The notes under the pieces: model-generated | The model's input: only the letters and a program-made list of their open reading frames with translations | What the model was told of the DNA's origin: nothing | Databases searched by the model: none | Shown here: positions 16,302 to 23,561 of the stretch, in pieces | Layout: every line of letters starts with the position of its first letter | Position numbering within the stretch: position 1 is the stretch's first letter | Origin: Bacteroidales bacterium | Lineage (GTDB): Bacteria; Bacteroidota; Bacteroidia; Bacteroidales; Paludibacteraceae | DNA length: 40,111 bases | Reading direction: 5' to 3' | Assembly (NCBI GenBank): GCA_900769555.1 | Contig: CAAGHA010000110.1 | Location: 1 to 40,111, forward strand | Position numbers and translations under genes: made by a program

Positions 16302-17090
16302 TTAAACAAAAGAAAAATCTCCACAATTTAATAGATTAGCAGCATTAAGTGTCGTAACTTCTGCAACTTCATCGATAGAGAGATTTTTTATTTCTGCTAT
16401 TTTTTCAGCAATGATTTTAATATATGCAGATTCATTTCTCTTACCTCTAAACGGGACAGGAGTAAGGTATGGCGCATCCGTTTCTAAAATAATTCTTTCT
16501 AAAGGCAATTGTTCCACAACTTGAGCAACACTCGCATTCTTGAATGTTACAACACCATTAATACCGAAATAAAAATCTCCTAAACGGATCAACTCCTGAG
16601 CAGATTCAATAGAGCCTGAAAAACTATGAAAGACACCTCTCAGTTTATCTTTGGGGAATTTTTTTAACGATTGTATTAATTCCGGCATAGCCTTACGAGA
16701 GTGAATCGAAAGCGGCAAACATTTTCCAATAGACCAATCTATTTGAATTTCAAAAGCTTCAATTTGCTCATTATAAAATGTTTTATCCCAGTAAAAATCT
16801 AAACCAACTTCCCCTACAGCACAAAAATCACGAAGAGAAAAATAAGAGTATAATTTATCTAAGACCAGACGATAATCCTCTTTTACACTAGTTGGATGTA
16901 AACCCATCATAATTGAAAAGTAAGAAGGATATGCATCTTTCAAAGAAAACATTCGATCTACACTAGACAAATCAATATTTGGCAAAAACGCATGAAGAAC
17001 AGAATTGTCTCTCATGCGAGAAACCACAAGTTCTAAATCAGAATCAAAATCTTCCTCGTATATATGAGAATGAGTATCAACTAAAACCAT
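16302..17090 (-). CDS. tatD: TatD-family metal-dependent DNase
   Basis: 262 residues of the amidohydrolase (TIM-barrel) fold. Metal ligands are visible: the N-terminal pair in VDTHSHI (H7, H9), E in AVGEVGLDFYW, H in LSIHSRKA, H in GVFHSFSG and D in LETDAPYLTP. TatD-type enzymes are 3'-5' exonucleases acting on DNA and are linked to repair and DNA degradation; D-aminoacyl-tRNA deacylase activity has also been suggested for relatives. It starts the minus-strand series leading to the FAH gene and porU, though a 388-nt repeat-rich gap follows. It diverges from the HD gene at 17224. Confidence 0.93.
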   Translation of the reverse strand: MVLVDTHSHIYEEDFDSDLELVVSRMRDNSVLHAFLPNIDLSSVDRMFSLKDAYPSYFSIMMGLHPTSVKEDYRLVLDKLYSYFSLRDFCAVGEVGLDFYWDKTFYNEQIEAFEIQIDWSIGKCLPLSIHSRKAMPELIQSLKKFPKDKLRGVFHSFSGSIESAQELIRLGDFYFGINGVVTFKNASVAQVVEQLPLERIILETDAPYLTPVPFRGKRNESAYIKIIAEKIAEIKNLSIDEVAEVTTLNAANLLNCGDFSFV

Positions 17091-17128
17091 AATAAAAAAA
17101 AACTCAAAATAAAATTAAAACAACTACA

Positions 17129-17136
17129 CAAAAGTA
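17129..17136 (-). promoter_or_regulatory. -7 element for tatD, possible
   Basis: The minus-strand sequence TACTTTTG fits TAnnTTTG and lies 38 nt before the tatD ATG. No clear -33 box is present. Confidence 0.35.
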
Positions 17137-17172
17137 ATTTTGGATTTCAATAAAATTTAAAATAGTTTCCTA

Positions 17173-17203
17173 TTTGCAAGCACAAAAATATTTATTTTCT
17201 TTG
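17173..17203 (+). promoter_or_regulatory. Promoter for the HD phosphohydrolase gene
   Basis: TTTG (17173-17176), a 19-nt spacer and TTTCTTTG (17196-17203) match the Bacteroidota promoter with one mismatch (TT for TA). The ATG lies 20 nt downstream. Confidence 0.5.
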
Positions 17204-17223
17204 TATTTTAAATTAATAAATAG

Positions 17224-17760
17224 ATGGATCCAATAAAAATTATAGAAAAATACTACTCACCAAGTTCAGAGACGTATAAAATATTAGTCGCACACTCATA
17301 CGATGTTACAGATAAGGCGCTAAGAATAGCTCAGCAACATCCTGAATTAAATGCTGATATGCAATTCATTCAAGAGGCTGCAATGCTACACGACATAGGA
17401 ATATTTAAAACTTATGCACCCGACCTCTTTTGCGAAGGAGAACACGCATATATATGCCATGGATATCTAGGAAGTGAACTAATGCAACAAGAAGGATACC
17501 CGAAACATGCACTTGTATGCGAAAGACATACAGGAACAGGATTAGCATTAGACTATATAATAAAGGAAGACCTACCTATTCCACATAGAGAAATGCTACC
17601 AATTAGTTTAGAAGAGCAAATCATATGTTTTGCTGATAAATTTTTCTCAAAAACTCATCTTGGAGAAGAACGAAACATAAAAAAAGCACGAAATAAATTA
17701 CAAAAATATGGAGAAGAAACCGTAATGCGTTTTGACAATTGGTGCAAACAATTTTTATAA
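17224..17760 (+). CDS. HD-domain phosphohydrolase
   Basis: 178 residues. The metal-binding HD signature is complete: H24 (VAHSYDV), H56-D57 in MLHDIGIF, a following histidine-rich stretch (YICHGYLG and ERHTGTG), and a late Asp in CFADKFFS. Such small soluble HD proteins hydrolyse phosphomonoesters, often of nucleotides; the family does not fix the substrate. The 'HDIG' form and the 'ERHTGTG' motif match a conserved uncharacterised group in Bacteroidota and Firmicutes. It stands alone between divergent tatD and the tRNA gene, with its own promoter. Confidence 0.8.
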   Translation: MDPIKIIEKYYSPSSETYKILVAHSYDVTDKALRIAQQHPELNADMQFIQEAAMLHDIGIFKTYAPDLFCEGEHAYICHGYLGSELMQQEGYPKHALVCERHTGTGLALDYIIKEDLPIPHREMLPISLEEQIICFADKFFSKTHLGEERNIKKARNKLQKYGEETVMRFDNWCKQFL

Positions 17761-17899
17761 CAAATTTATAAGTAACTAATAATCAACAATAAATAAAATA
17801 AAAACAAATTCCAACAAGAAAAACACAGTAATAAAGAAAAAAAAAATAAAAAGCAAATAGATACTTAAGATATTTTTTAGTAACTTGCACCCGTTTTTT

Positions 17900-17987
17900 G
17901 GAGAGTTGCTCGAGTGGTTGAAGAGGCACGCCTGGAAAGCGTGTATACGCCTAAAGCGTATCGCGGGTTCGAATCCCGCATTCTCCG
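17900..17987 (+). tRNA. tRNA-Ser (anticodon GGA)
   Basis: An 88-nt class II tRNA. The acceptor stem GGAGAGT (17900-17906) pairs with ATTCTCC (17980-17986), followed by discriminator G. The anticodon stem CACGC/GCGTG holds the loop CTGGAAA, giving anticodon GGA. A long variable arm (TATACGCC...GCGTA) identifies serine, and GCGGGTTCGAATCCCGC forms the T arm. The 3' CCA is not encoded. A TAACTTGCACCC sequence at 17881, resembling a Bacteroidota -7 region, lies just upstream. Confidence 0.97.
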
Positions 17988-18036
17988 CAAAATTATGAAA
18001 ATTAAACATGTAAATAATAATTAATAAAAAAAGAAA

Positions 18037-18900
18037 ATGAAAAAGATTTTTGCAACATTGGCAATTTTAGGAGCAATGACTTTCGGTCTTACTTCTAACG
18101 TTTTAGCACAAGACGATGAATTCTTCCAAGAAGAAACAGAACAAGTAGTAGAAGAAGCTGCTCCAGCAGCCGAAGAAGTTGCTGAACCTGCTCCAGCAGC
18201 AGCACCTGCAGCAACAGCTGCTCCAGCTGCTCCAGTTCAAGAACAACCACAAGTTGAAGAAGAAGTTAGTATGTTCAAAGCATTAAAGATTAAATTTATT
18301 GAAGGAGACGCATTCTTCATGTCATTCGTAGCACTATGTTTGATTATTGGTCTTGCTTTGTGTATCGAAAGAATTATCTATTTAAGTTTAGCTGCAACTA
18401 ACTCTAAAAAATTATTAGAAAAAGTTGAGAATGCTCTAGACGAAAGAGATACTGAGAAAGCAAAAGAAATTTGCAGAAATACTCGTGGACCTATTGCTTC
18501 TATTATGTATCAAGGATTAATGAGAATCGACGAAGGTGCAGATGTAGTTGAAAAGACAGTTGTTTCTTACGGTGGTGTTCAAATGGGAGCATTGGAAAAG
18601 AATGTAACATGGATTTCATTGTGTATTGCATTGGCTCCGATGTTAGGATTCATGGGTACTGTAATTGGTATGATTCAAGCGTTCGATAAAATCCAACAAG
18701 TTGGTGACATCTCTGCAACTGTCGTTGCCGGTGGTATCAAGGTCGCATTGTTAACAACAGTATTCGGTTTGATCGTAGGTATGATTCTTCAAGTATTCTT
18801 GAATTTTATCTTGACAAGAATTGAGGCATTAACAACTGAAATGGAAGATTCTTCAATCAGCCTTTTGGACTTGATTGTTAAATACGAAGCAACTAAATAA
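18037..18900 (+). CDS. exbB: MotA/TolQ/ExbB proton-channel family protein
   Basis: 287 residues. The N-terminus is a signal-like segment (MKKIFATLAILGAMTFG...), followed by a Glu/Ala/Pro-rich spacer (residues about 25-75) typical of Bacteroidota ExbB proteins. Three transmembrane helices follow at about 93-113, 188-212 and 230-258. The conserved 'APMLGFMGTVIGMIQAF' and 'ISATVVAGGIKVALLTTVFGL' regions form the proton channel. With ExbD it converts proton-motive force into work on TonB-dependent outer-membrane receptors. It opens a tight four-gene cluster ending at 20493, 50 nt after the tRNA gene, with which it may share transcription. Confidence 0.92.
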   Translation: MKKIFATLAILGAMTFGLTSNVLAQDDEFFQEETEQVVEEAAPAAEEVAEPAPAAAPAATAAPAAPVQEQPQVEEEVSMFKALKIKFIEGDAFFMSFVALCLIIGLALCIERIIYLSLAATNSKKLLEKVENALDERDTEKAKEICRNTRGPIASIMYQGLMRIDEGADVVEKTVVSYGGVQMGALEKNVTWISLCIALAPMLGFMGTVIGMIQAFDKIQQVGDISATVVAGGIKVALLTTVFGLIVGMILQVFLNFILTRIEALTTEMEDSSISLLDLIVKYEATK

Positions 18901-18919
18901 TTATTTAACAAGAGATAAA

Positions 18920-19390
18920 ATGCAAAATATAAGTGATAAAATACCTTCTATTGTGTTAGCCGTATTAATGGTTATCACATTAGTAATCTGCGGATTGTTT
19001 TACGCAGGAAGTACGGAAGCGGTGGAATGCACCAGTGGTAGTTTTGATGCTCCGTCTCACACAGACACAATGATTAATTGGATATATATTCTAATTATGA
19101 TTACAGGCATAACAACAGTAGGACTTGCTATCGTTTCATTTGTAATAAAATTAGCAAAAGATCCAAAAGCTGTAATTGTTCCATCTGTTGCAATGTGCGG
19201 GTTAGCATTAATGCTAATTATTACTTACTTTGGAGCAGACACTACACCAATGAACATAGTTGGATATGAAGGGTCTCAAGAACCTTGGGTATATAAAATA
19301 ACAAATATGTGTATGGTTTCAGCTATGATTTTGGCTGCTATCGCAACATTTGTTACATTATTCGGATTCGTTTTAAAACGTTTTAATTAA
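18920..19390 (+). CDS. Four-helix membrane protein in the exbBD cluster, unknown function
   Basis: 156 residues from the ATG at 18920. A longer frame from a TTG inside exbB exists, but AAGAG a few bases before the ATG favours the shorter form. Four membrane helices are visible: about 9-31 (IVLAVLMVITLVICGLFY), 55-80, 95-115 and 130-153. It has no known motif. A conserved-looking small membrane gene sits between exbB and exbD in other Bacteroidales, as far as I recall, so it may be an accessory subunit of the energy-transducing complex. That role is an inference from position alone. Confidence 0.75.
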   Translation: MQNISDKIPSIVLAVLMVITLVICGLFYAGSTEAVECTSGSFDAPSHTDTMINWIYILIMITGITTVGLAIVSFVIKLAKDPKAVIVPSVAMCGLALMLIITYFGADTTPMNIVGYEGSQEPWVYKITNMCMVSAMILAAIATFVTLFGFVLKRFN

Positions 19391-19399
19391 GAGTAAACA

Positions 19400-20014
19400 A
19401 TGGCAAAAAAGAGAGAAATACAAGAGATCAACGCAAGTTCAATGGCGGATATTTCGTTCTTGTTGCTCATCTTTTTCCTCGTTACAACATCAATGGCAAC
19501 CGACAAAGGTTTAATGCGCCGTCTTCCAGCACCTGTTCCTGAAGAGGAAAAGAAAGAGGAAGAGGTTGAAATCAATGAACGTAACATGATGATGATACTC
19601 ATCAATAGCAATGACCTTTTGATGGTAAATAACGAATTGATGGATGTAAGAGATTTGAGAGAGAAAGCAAAAGAATTCATTGCCAATCCTCAAAATAGTG
19701 AGAAGTTACCGGCAAAGAAAATGGAAAATATTCCGTTCTTTGGCGATGTAATGATCACAAAGGATCACGTGATTTCTTTACAGAACGACCGAGGAACGTC
19801 ATACCAAGCGTATATAGATGTACAAAACGAATTAGTTGCTGCCTATAATGAATTAAGAAATGAATTGGCAAGAACAAAATTCGGAGTTGCATACGCAGAC
19901 TTGGATGAAGATAGACAAAAGGCTATCCAAAAGGTATATCCACAAAGAATATCAGAGGCTGAGCCTAAGAATTATGGTCAACAACAAGCAGCAGCTACAG
20001 GAGGGGCAGAATAA
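19400..20014 (+). CDS. exbD: ExbD/TolR-family biopolymer transport protein, first copy
   Basis: 204 residues. A short cytoplasmic N-terminus is followed by one membrane helix, 'SSMADISFLLLIFFLVTTSM'; the D in MADISFLL is the conserved protonatable residue of ExbD. The rest is periplasmic: an acidic linker (EEEKKEEEVE) and an extended domain that is longer than usual, ending in a Gln/Ala-rich tail (GQQQAAATGGAE). It works with ExbB as the stator that powers TonB. Its TAA overlaps the next ATG by one base (TAATG), indicating translational coupling with the second exbD. Confidence 0.9.
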   Translation: MAKKREIQEINASSMADISFLLLIFFLVTTSMATDKGLMRRLPAPVPEEEKKEEEVEINERNMMMILINSNDLLMVNNELMDVRDLREKAKEFIANPQNSEKLPAKKMENIPFFGDVMITKDHVISLQNDRGTSYQAYIDVQNELVAAYNELRNELARTKFGVAYADLDEDRQKAIQKVYPQRISEAEPKNYGQQQAAATGGAE

Positions 20015-20493
20015 TGGCAAAGTTTAGAAAAGATGGTGGTAAAAAATTACCTGCAGTCAGTACTGCATCCTTGCCGGATATTATTTTTATGTTGTTGTTC
20101 TTTTTTATGACAACTACATCCATGAAAGAGGTTACTTTAATGGTAGATCAAAAAATGCCTCAAGGGACTGAATTGCAAAAGTTGGAGAAAAAATCTTTGG
20201 TAAGATATGTATATATAGGTAAACCAAAGGCTCAATTCCAAAAAGCGTATGGTTCAGAATCACGTATTCAATTGGACGATGCTTTTGCTAATGACCCTCA
20301 AATGGTTGAGAAGTATATTGCTGCAAAACGAGCTGCAATGAACGAGGATGACCAACCATTTATGATTGTATCTCTTAAAGTTGATAAAGACACAAAAATG
20401 GGTATCGTAACTGATGTTAAACAAGCGCTAAGAAAAGCTCAAGCGCTAAACATCAATTATACTGCTACTCAAAGAGCAAATAGCAATTATTAA
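20014..20493 (+). CDS. exbD: ExbD/TolR-family biopolymer transport protein, second copy
   Basis: 159 residues with the same plan: basic N-terminus (MAKFRKDGGKK), a single membrane helix containing 'ASLPDIIFMLLFFFMTTTSM' with the conserved Asp, and a periplasmic domain ending in a helix (TDVKQALRKAQALN). Two exbD paralogues after one exbB is usual in Bacteroidota and suggests hetero-oligomeric ExbD. It ends the cluster and is followed by a strong terminator. Confidence 0.9.
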   Translation: MAKFRKDGGKKLPAVSTASLPDIIFMLLFFFMTTTSMKEVTLMVDQKMPQGTELQKLEKKSLVRYVYIGKPKAQFQKAYGSESRIQLDDAFANDPQMVEKYIAAKRAAMNEDDQPFMIVSLKVDKDTKMGIVTDVKQALRKAQALNINYTATQRANSNY

Positions 20494-20514
20494 TTAAATA
20501 ATTGAAAAAGAAAT

Positions 20515-20548
20515 AAGAGGAGACTTTAATTGGGTCTCCTCTTGTTGT
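20515..20548 (+). terminator. Rho-independent terminator after the exbBD cluster
   Basis: AAGAGGAGAC (20515-20524) pairs perfectly with GTCTCCTCTT (20534-20543) across a 9-nt loop and is followed by a T-rich tail (GTTGTTT). Confidence 0.85.
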
Positions 20549-20705
20549 TTATTTATAGTTCTGTAATGTACAAAAAAACAATATCCCCCCCCAAAAAAAA
20601 AAAGAAAAATTATTTCGCCCTCTGTAATAGAAATTTCAAACAGAAAAGGAAAATAAAAAAAACTGAAAGAAAATTGTAAAAGCAATAAAAAAAACACTCC
20701 ATACA

Positions 20706-20737
20706 TTTCCGTATTTAAAGAAAAAGAAGTACCTTTG
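20706..20737 (+). promoter_or_regulatory. Promoter of the rplM-rpsI operon
   Basis: TTTC (20706-20709), a 20-nt spacer and TACCTTTG (20730-20737) match the Bacteroidota promoter with one mismatch in the -33 box. The predicted transcript has a leader of about 95 nt before the rplM GTG. Confidence 0.65.
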
Positions 20738-20770
20738 CGCCCAAATTATTATCCAAAAAAAATAGTCACC

Positions 20771-20797
20771 GCTCAATACTTGCCCGAAGTAGAGAGC
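20771..20797 (+). promoter_or_regulatory. Stem-loop in the rplM leader, candidate autoregulatory site
   Basis: GCTC (20771-20774) pairs with GAGC (20794-20797), and ACTT (20778-20781) with AAGT (20787-20790), leaving a symmetric AAT/AGA internal loop and a GCCCG terminal loop. It lies about 40 nt before the start codon. Ribosomal protein operons often use such leaders for feedback by L13 or S9; this one is inferred from structure only. Confidence 0.45.
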
Positions 20798-20838
20798 AAA
20801 AGAAAGATTTATTAAACAATTAAAAAACAATTAAAGCA

Positions 20839-21294
20839 GTGGATACTTTAAGTTACAAAACCATTTCTGCGAACAAGGCAACCGTTAATAAAGAGTGGGT
20901 TGTCGTGGATGCGACAGATCAACCATTGGGACGAATGGGATCAATCGTAGCAAAAATCTTAAGAGGTAAGTACAAACCTAATTTTACTCCTCATGTAGAT
21001 TGTGGCGATAATGTAATCATTATTAATGCTGACAAGGTTAAGATTACAGGAAACAAAGCTACAGACCGTATTTATTTGAGTTACACAGGTTATCCGGGAG
21101 GACAAAGAGAAATTACTCCGGGAGAGTTATTAAAGAAAAGTCCTGAAAAGTTATTCAAGAAAGTTGTAAAGGGTATGTTACCTAAAAATCGTCTTGGAAA
21201 AGCAATTTTAGGAAATCTTTATGTCTATGCAGGAGCAGAGCATAACCATGCAGCTCAACAACCAAAACAAATTGATATAAACACAATTAAGTAA
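20839..21294 (+). CDS. rplM: 50S ribosomal protein L13
   Basis: 151 residues. I accept GTG at 20839 as the start because the N-terminus it gives, MDTLSYKTISANKATV, matches Bacteroidales L13 as I recall it, and no ATG lies nearby. Core motifs of L13 are present: WVVVDATDQPLGRMGSIVAK, 'LRGKYKPNFTPHVDCGD', 'YLSYTGYPGGQREIT' and 'GMLPKNRLG'. L13 binds 23S rRNA early in large-subunit assembly. It is cotranscribed with rpsI, 5 nt downstream, as in most bacteria. Confidence 0.97.
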   Translation: MDTLSYKTISANKATVNKEWVVVDATDQPLGRMGSIVAKILRGKYKPNFTPHVDCGDNVIIINADKVKITGNKATDRIYLSYTGYPGGQREITPGELLKKSPEKLFKKVVKGMLPKNRLGKAILGNLYVYAGAEHNHAAQQPKQIDINTIK

Positions 21295-21299
21295 TAAAT

Positions 21300-21686
21300 A
21301 TGGAAGTAGTTAACGCCATTGGTAGAAGAAAAGCGGCAGTAGCTCGCGTTTACTTAAAAGAAGGTGATGGAAAGATTATCATCAACAACAAGGATCTTGC
21401 AACATACTTCCCTTCAGGAATTTTGCAATATGTTGTAAAACAACCTTTAAACAAATTAGGTTTAGCAGAAAAATTTGACATCAAAGCAACTCTAGATGGT
21501 GGAGGATATAAAGGTCAAGCTGAAGCATTAAGATTGGCTATTGCACGTGCTTTGGTAAAAGTTGATGCAGAAAATAAACCAGCTCTTAAGTCTGAAGGAT
21601 TTATGACTCGTGACCCACGCGAAGTTGAGCGTAAGAAACCAGGTCGTCCTAAAGCAAGAAAGAGATTCCAATTCAGTAAACGTTAG
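21300..21686 (+). CDS. rpsI: 30S ribosomal protein S9
   Basis: 128 residues, the normal size. It has the S9 signature 'AIGRRKAAVARVYL', 'GGGYKGQAEALRLAIARAL' and the basic C-terminal tail RPKARKRFQFSKR that reaches the P-site tRNA. It forms an operon with rplM upstream. A 138-nt spacer with two hairpins separates it from rpsB. Confidence 0.97.
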   Translation: MEVVNAIGRRKAAVARVYLKEGDGKIIINNKDLATYFPSGILQYVVKQPLNKLGLAEKFDIKATLDGGGYKGQAEALRLAIARALVKVDAENKPALKSEGFMTRDPREVERKKPGRPKARKRFQFSKR

Positions 21687-21694
21687 TACTTGGA

Positions 21695-21787
21695 TGAAAT
21701 GGTGGATAGAACTCCTCCAATTCATAAAAGAATACGTTTAGTATCTAAATTTATCGGACTCAAATAGACTACCGGTAAATTGGTAAG
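21695..21787 (+). promoter_or_regulatory. Structured rpsI-rpsB spacer, candidate rpsB leader
   Basis: A first hairpin pairs TGAAaTGGtGGA (21695-21706) with TCCtCCAaTTCA (21713-21724) around a 6-nt loop, with only two symmetric mismatches. A second, weaker one pairs ACTACC with GGTAAGT (about 21767-21787, one bulged A). No U-tract follows the first, so it is not a simple terminator. Position suggests feedback control of rpsB-tsf by S2; this is inference. Confidence 0.4.
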
Positions 21788-21824
21788 TAAAAAAGAATGT
21801 AAACGATTAAAAAAAAAGAAAAAA

Positions 21825-22649
21825 ATGTCAAGAACTAATTTTGATGAATTATTAGAAGCAGGTTGTCATTTTGGACACTTGAAAAGAAAATGGAACCCAG
21901 CAATGGCTCCATATATCTTCATGGAACGTAACGGTATCCATATTATAGATCTTCACAAGACTGTTGTAAAAATTGAAGAAGCTGCTGCAGCTTTGAAGCA
22001 AGTAGCAAAATCGGGCAAAAAAATCCTTTTCGTAGCTACGAAAAAACAAGCAAAACAAGTAGTTGCAGATAAAGCAACAGAAGTTTCAATGCCATATATT
22101 ACTGAAAGATGGGCTGGTGGTATGTTAACAAACTTTCCAACTATCAGAAAAGCAATCAAGAAAATGGCTTCTATTGACAAGTTAACAAACGATGGTACTT
22201 TCGATAACTTGTCAAAAAGAGAAAAATTGCAAATATCTCGTCAAAGAGCAAAATTGGAGAAGAACTTAGGAAGTATCTCTGATATGACTAGATTACCTTC
22301 TGCTGTTTTTGTTGTTGACGTAACAAAAGAACACATTGCAGTTAAGGAAGCTAAAAGATTGGGAATTCCTGTATATGGTATCGTAGATACTAACTCCAAT
22401 CCAAATGAAGTTGATTTTGTTATCCCTGCTAATGACGATGCTACAAAATCAGTTGATGTAATTATGAGCGCTTTGTGTGCTGCTATTAAAGAGGGATTGG
22501 ACGAAAGAAAGGTAGAGAAGGAAGAGAATGAAGCTGCAGAGGCTCCTGAACAAAAGAAAGAGCGCAAAAAAGTTGCAAAGAAAGCAAAACTTGATGGTGA
22601 TGCTATCAATGCAAAGGTTGCAAGCAAATTCGAAACCCCTGAAGAATAA
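21825..22649 (+). CDS. rpsB: 30S ribosomal protein S2
   Basis: 274 residues from the ATG at 21825 (MSRTNFDELLEAGCHFGH). A frame open from a TTG at 21780 would add a lysine-rich 15-residue extension absent from S2 in general, so I reject it. The S2 landmarks are 'GCHFGHLKRKWNPAM', 'HIIDLHKT', 'TERWAGGMLTNF' and 'VPVYGIVDTNSNP'-like 'IPVYGIVDTNSNPNEVDF'. The C-terminus has a 45-residue charged extension rich in Glu, Lys and Ala beyond the usual core. It is followed 32 nt later by tsf, the classic rpsB-tsf pair. Confidence 0.97.
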   Translation: MSRTNFDELLEAGCHFGHLKRKWNPAMAPYIFMERNGIHIIDLHKTVVKIEEAAAALKQVAKSGKKILFVATKKQAKQVVADKATEVSMPYITERWAGGMLTNFPTIRKAIKKMASIDKLTNDGTFDNLSKREKLQISRQRAKLEKNLGSISDMTRLPSAVFVVDVTKEHIAVKEAKRLGIPVYGIVDTNSNPNEVDFVIPANDDATKSVDVIMSALCAAIKEGLDERKVEKEENEAAEAPEQKKERKKVAKKAKLDGDAINAKVASKFETPEE

Positions 22650-22681
22650 TTATTTGTATAACAAGAAAATTTATTTATACT

Positions 22682-23506
22682 ATGGCTGTAACAATGGCTG
22701 ACATCAGCAAGTTGCGTACAATGACCGGTGCTGGTATGATGGATTGCAAAAAAGCTTTGGAAGAGGCTGGAAATGATTTTGACAAAGCAATGGAAATCAT
22801 TCGCAAAAAAGGTCAAGCAATTGCTGCAAAAAGAAGTGACAGAGAAGCATCTGAAGGATGTGTTTTAGCTGCTGCTGATAATGGTTTCGCTGCAGTTGTT
22901 GCATTGAACTGCGAAACTGACTTCGTTGCTAAAAATGAAGATTTCGTTGCATTGACAAAACAAATTTTGGATAAAGCAATCGAGGAGAAACCTGCTAATC
23001 TAGAAGCTTTGAAAGCTCTAATGATTGATGGTTCTACTATCGAGCAATTAGTAACTGACAAGTCTGGTATCACCGGTGAAAAAATGGAATTGAGCGTTTA
23101 TTCTCAAATCCAAGGTGAATCAACTGTTGCTTATATCCACCCAGGAAATAAGTTGGCATCTATTATCGCTTTCAACCAAACAGGTGTTGACGCACAAGTA
23201 GCTAAAGACGTAGCAATGCAAGTAGCCGCAATGAACCCTATCGCAATTGATAAAGATAGTGTTCCTGCTGACATTATTGAAAAAGAAAAAGAGATTGCTA
23301 AAGACAAAGCTCGTCAAGCTGGAAAACCTGAAAACTTGCTTGATAGAATAGCTGATGGTGCTATGAACAAGTATTTCCAAGAAAATACATTGTTGAACCA
23401 AGCGTTTATCAAAGAGTCTAAAATGACTGTTGCTCAATATATGGATAGCGCAAGCAAAGGTTTAACTGTAACTGCAATGAATCGCGTTACGTTGAATGAA
23501 GAATAA
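22682..23506 (+). CDS. tsf: Translation elongation factor Ts
   Basis: 274 residues. The N-terminal UBA-like domain ISKLRTMTGAGMMDCKKALEEA is followed by the 'ETDFVAKNEDF' motif (the TDFV signature that contacts EF-Tu) and two core subdomains with 'YIHPGNKLASII' and 'AMQVAAMNP'. It exchanges GDP for GTP on EF-Tu. The start ATG at 22682 gives MAVTMADISKL; the second Met four codons later is an alternative. The operon ends at the hairpin at 23523-23561. Confidence 0.97.
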   Translation: MAVTMADISKLRTMTGAGMMDCKKALEEAGNDFDKAMEIIRKKGQAIAAKRSDREASEGCVLAAADNGFAAVVALNCETDFVAKNEDFVALTKQILDKAIEEKPANLEALKALMIDGSTIEQLVTDKSGITGEKMELSVYSQIQGESTVAYIHPGNKLASIIAFNQTGVDAQVAKDVAMQVAAMNPIAIDKDSVPADIIEKEKEIAKDKARQAGKPENLLDRIADGAMNKYFQENTLLNQAFIKESKMTVAQYMDSASKGLTVTAMNRVTLNEE

Positions 23507-23522
23507 TTAATTCTTTATATCT

Positions 23523-23561
23523 AAAAAAAAGAGGGAAACTTAATTGCTTCCCTCTTTTTTT
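23523..23561. terminator. Bidirectional terminator shared by tsf and recQ
   Basis: GAGGGAA (23531-23537) pairs with TTCCCTC (23548-23554), extended by eight A on one side and seven T on the other, around a 10-nt loop. Both strands therefore read as stem plus U-tract. The recQ stop codon (23540-23542) falls in the loop, so one arm encodes the last recQ residues (KKEGSN). Confidence 0.85.

Noticed and set aside
16018..16326. 102-codon minus-strand ORF starting inside the end of tatD
   Set aside because: Its start is in another gene's coding sequence and the body lies in repeat copy B. The coding-like part is described as a repeat rather than a gene.
18875..18919. Extension of the membrane protein into exbB
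   Set aside because: It starts at a TTG inside exbB; the ATG at 18920 has a ribosome site.
21780..21824. Lysine-rich extension of S2 from a TTG
   Set aside because: S2 begins at the ATG at 21825; the extension overlaps the candidate leader structure.
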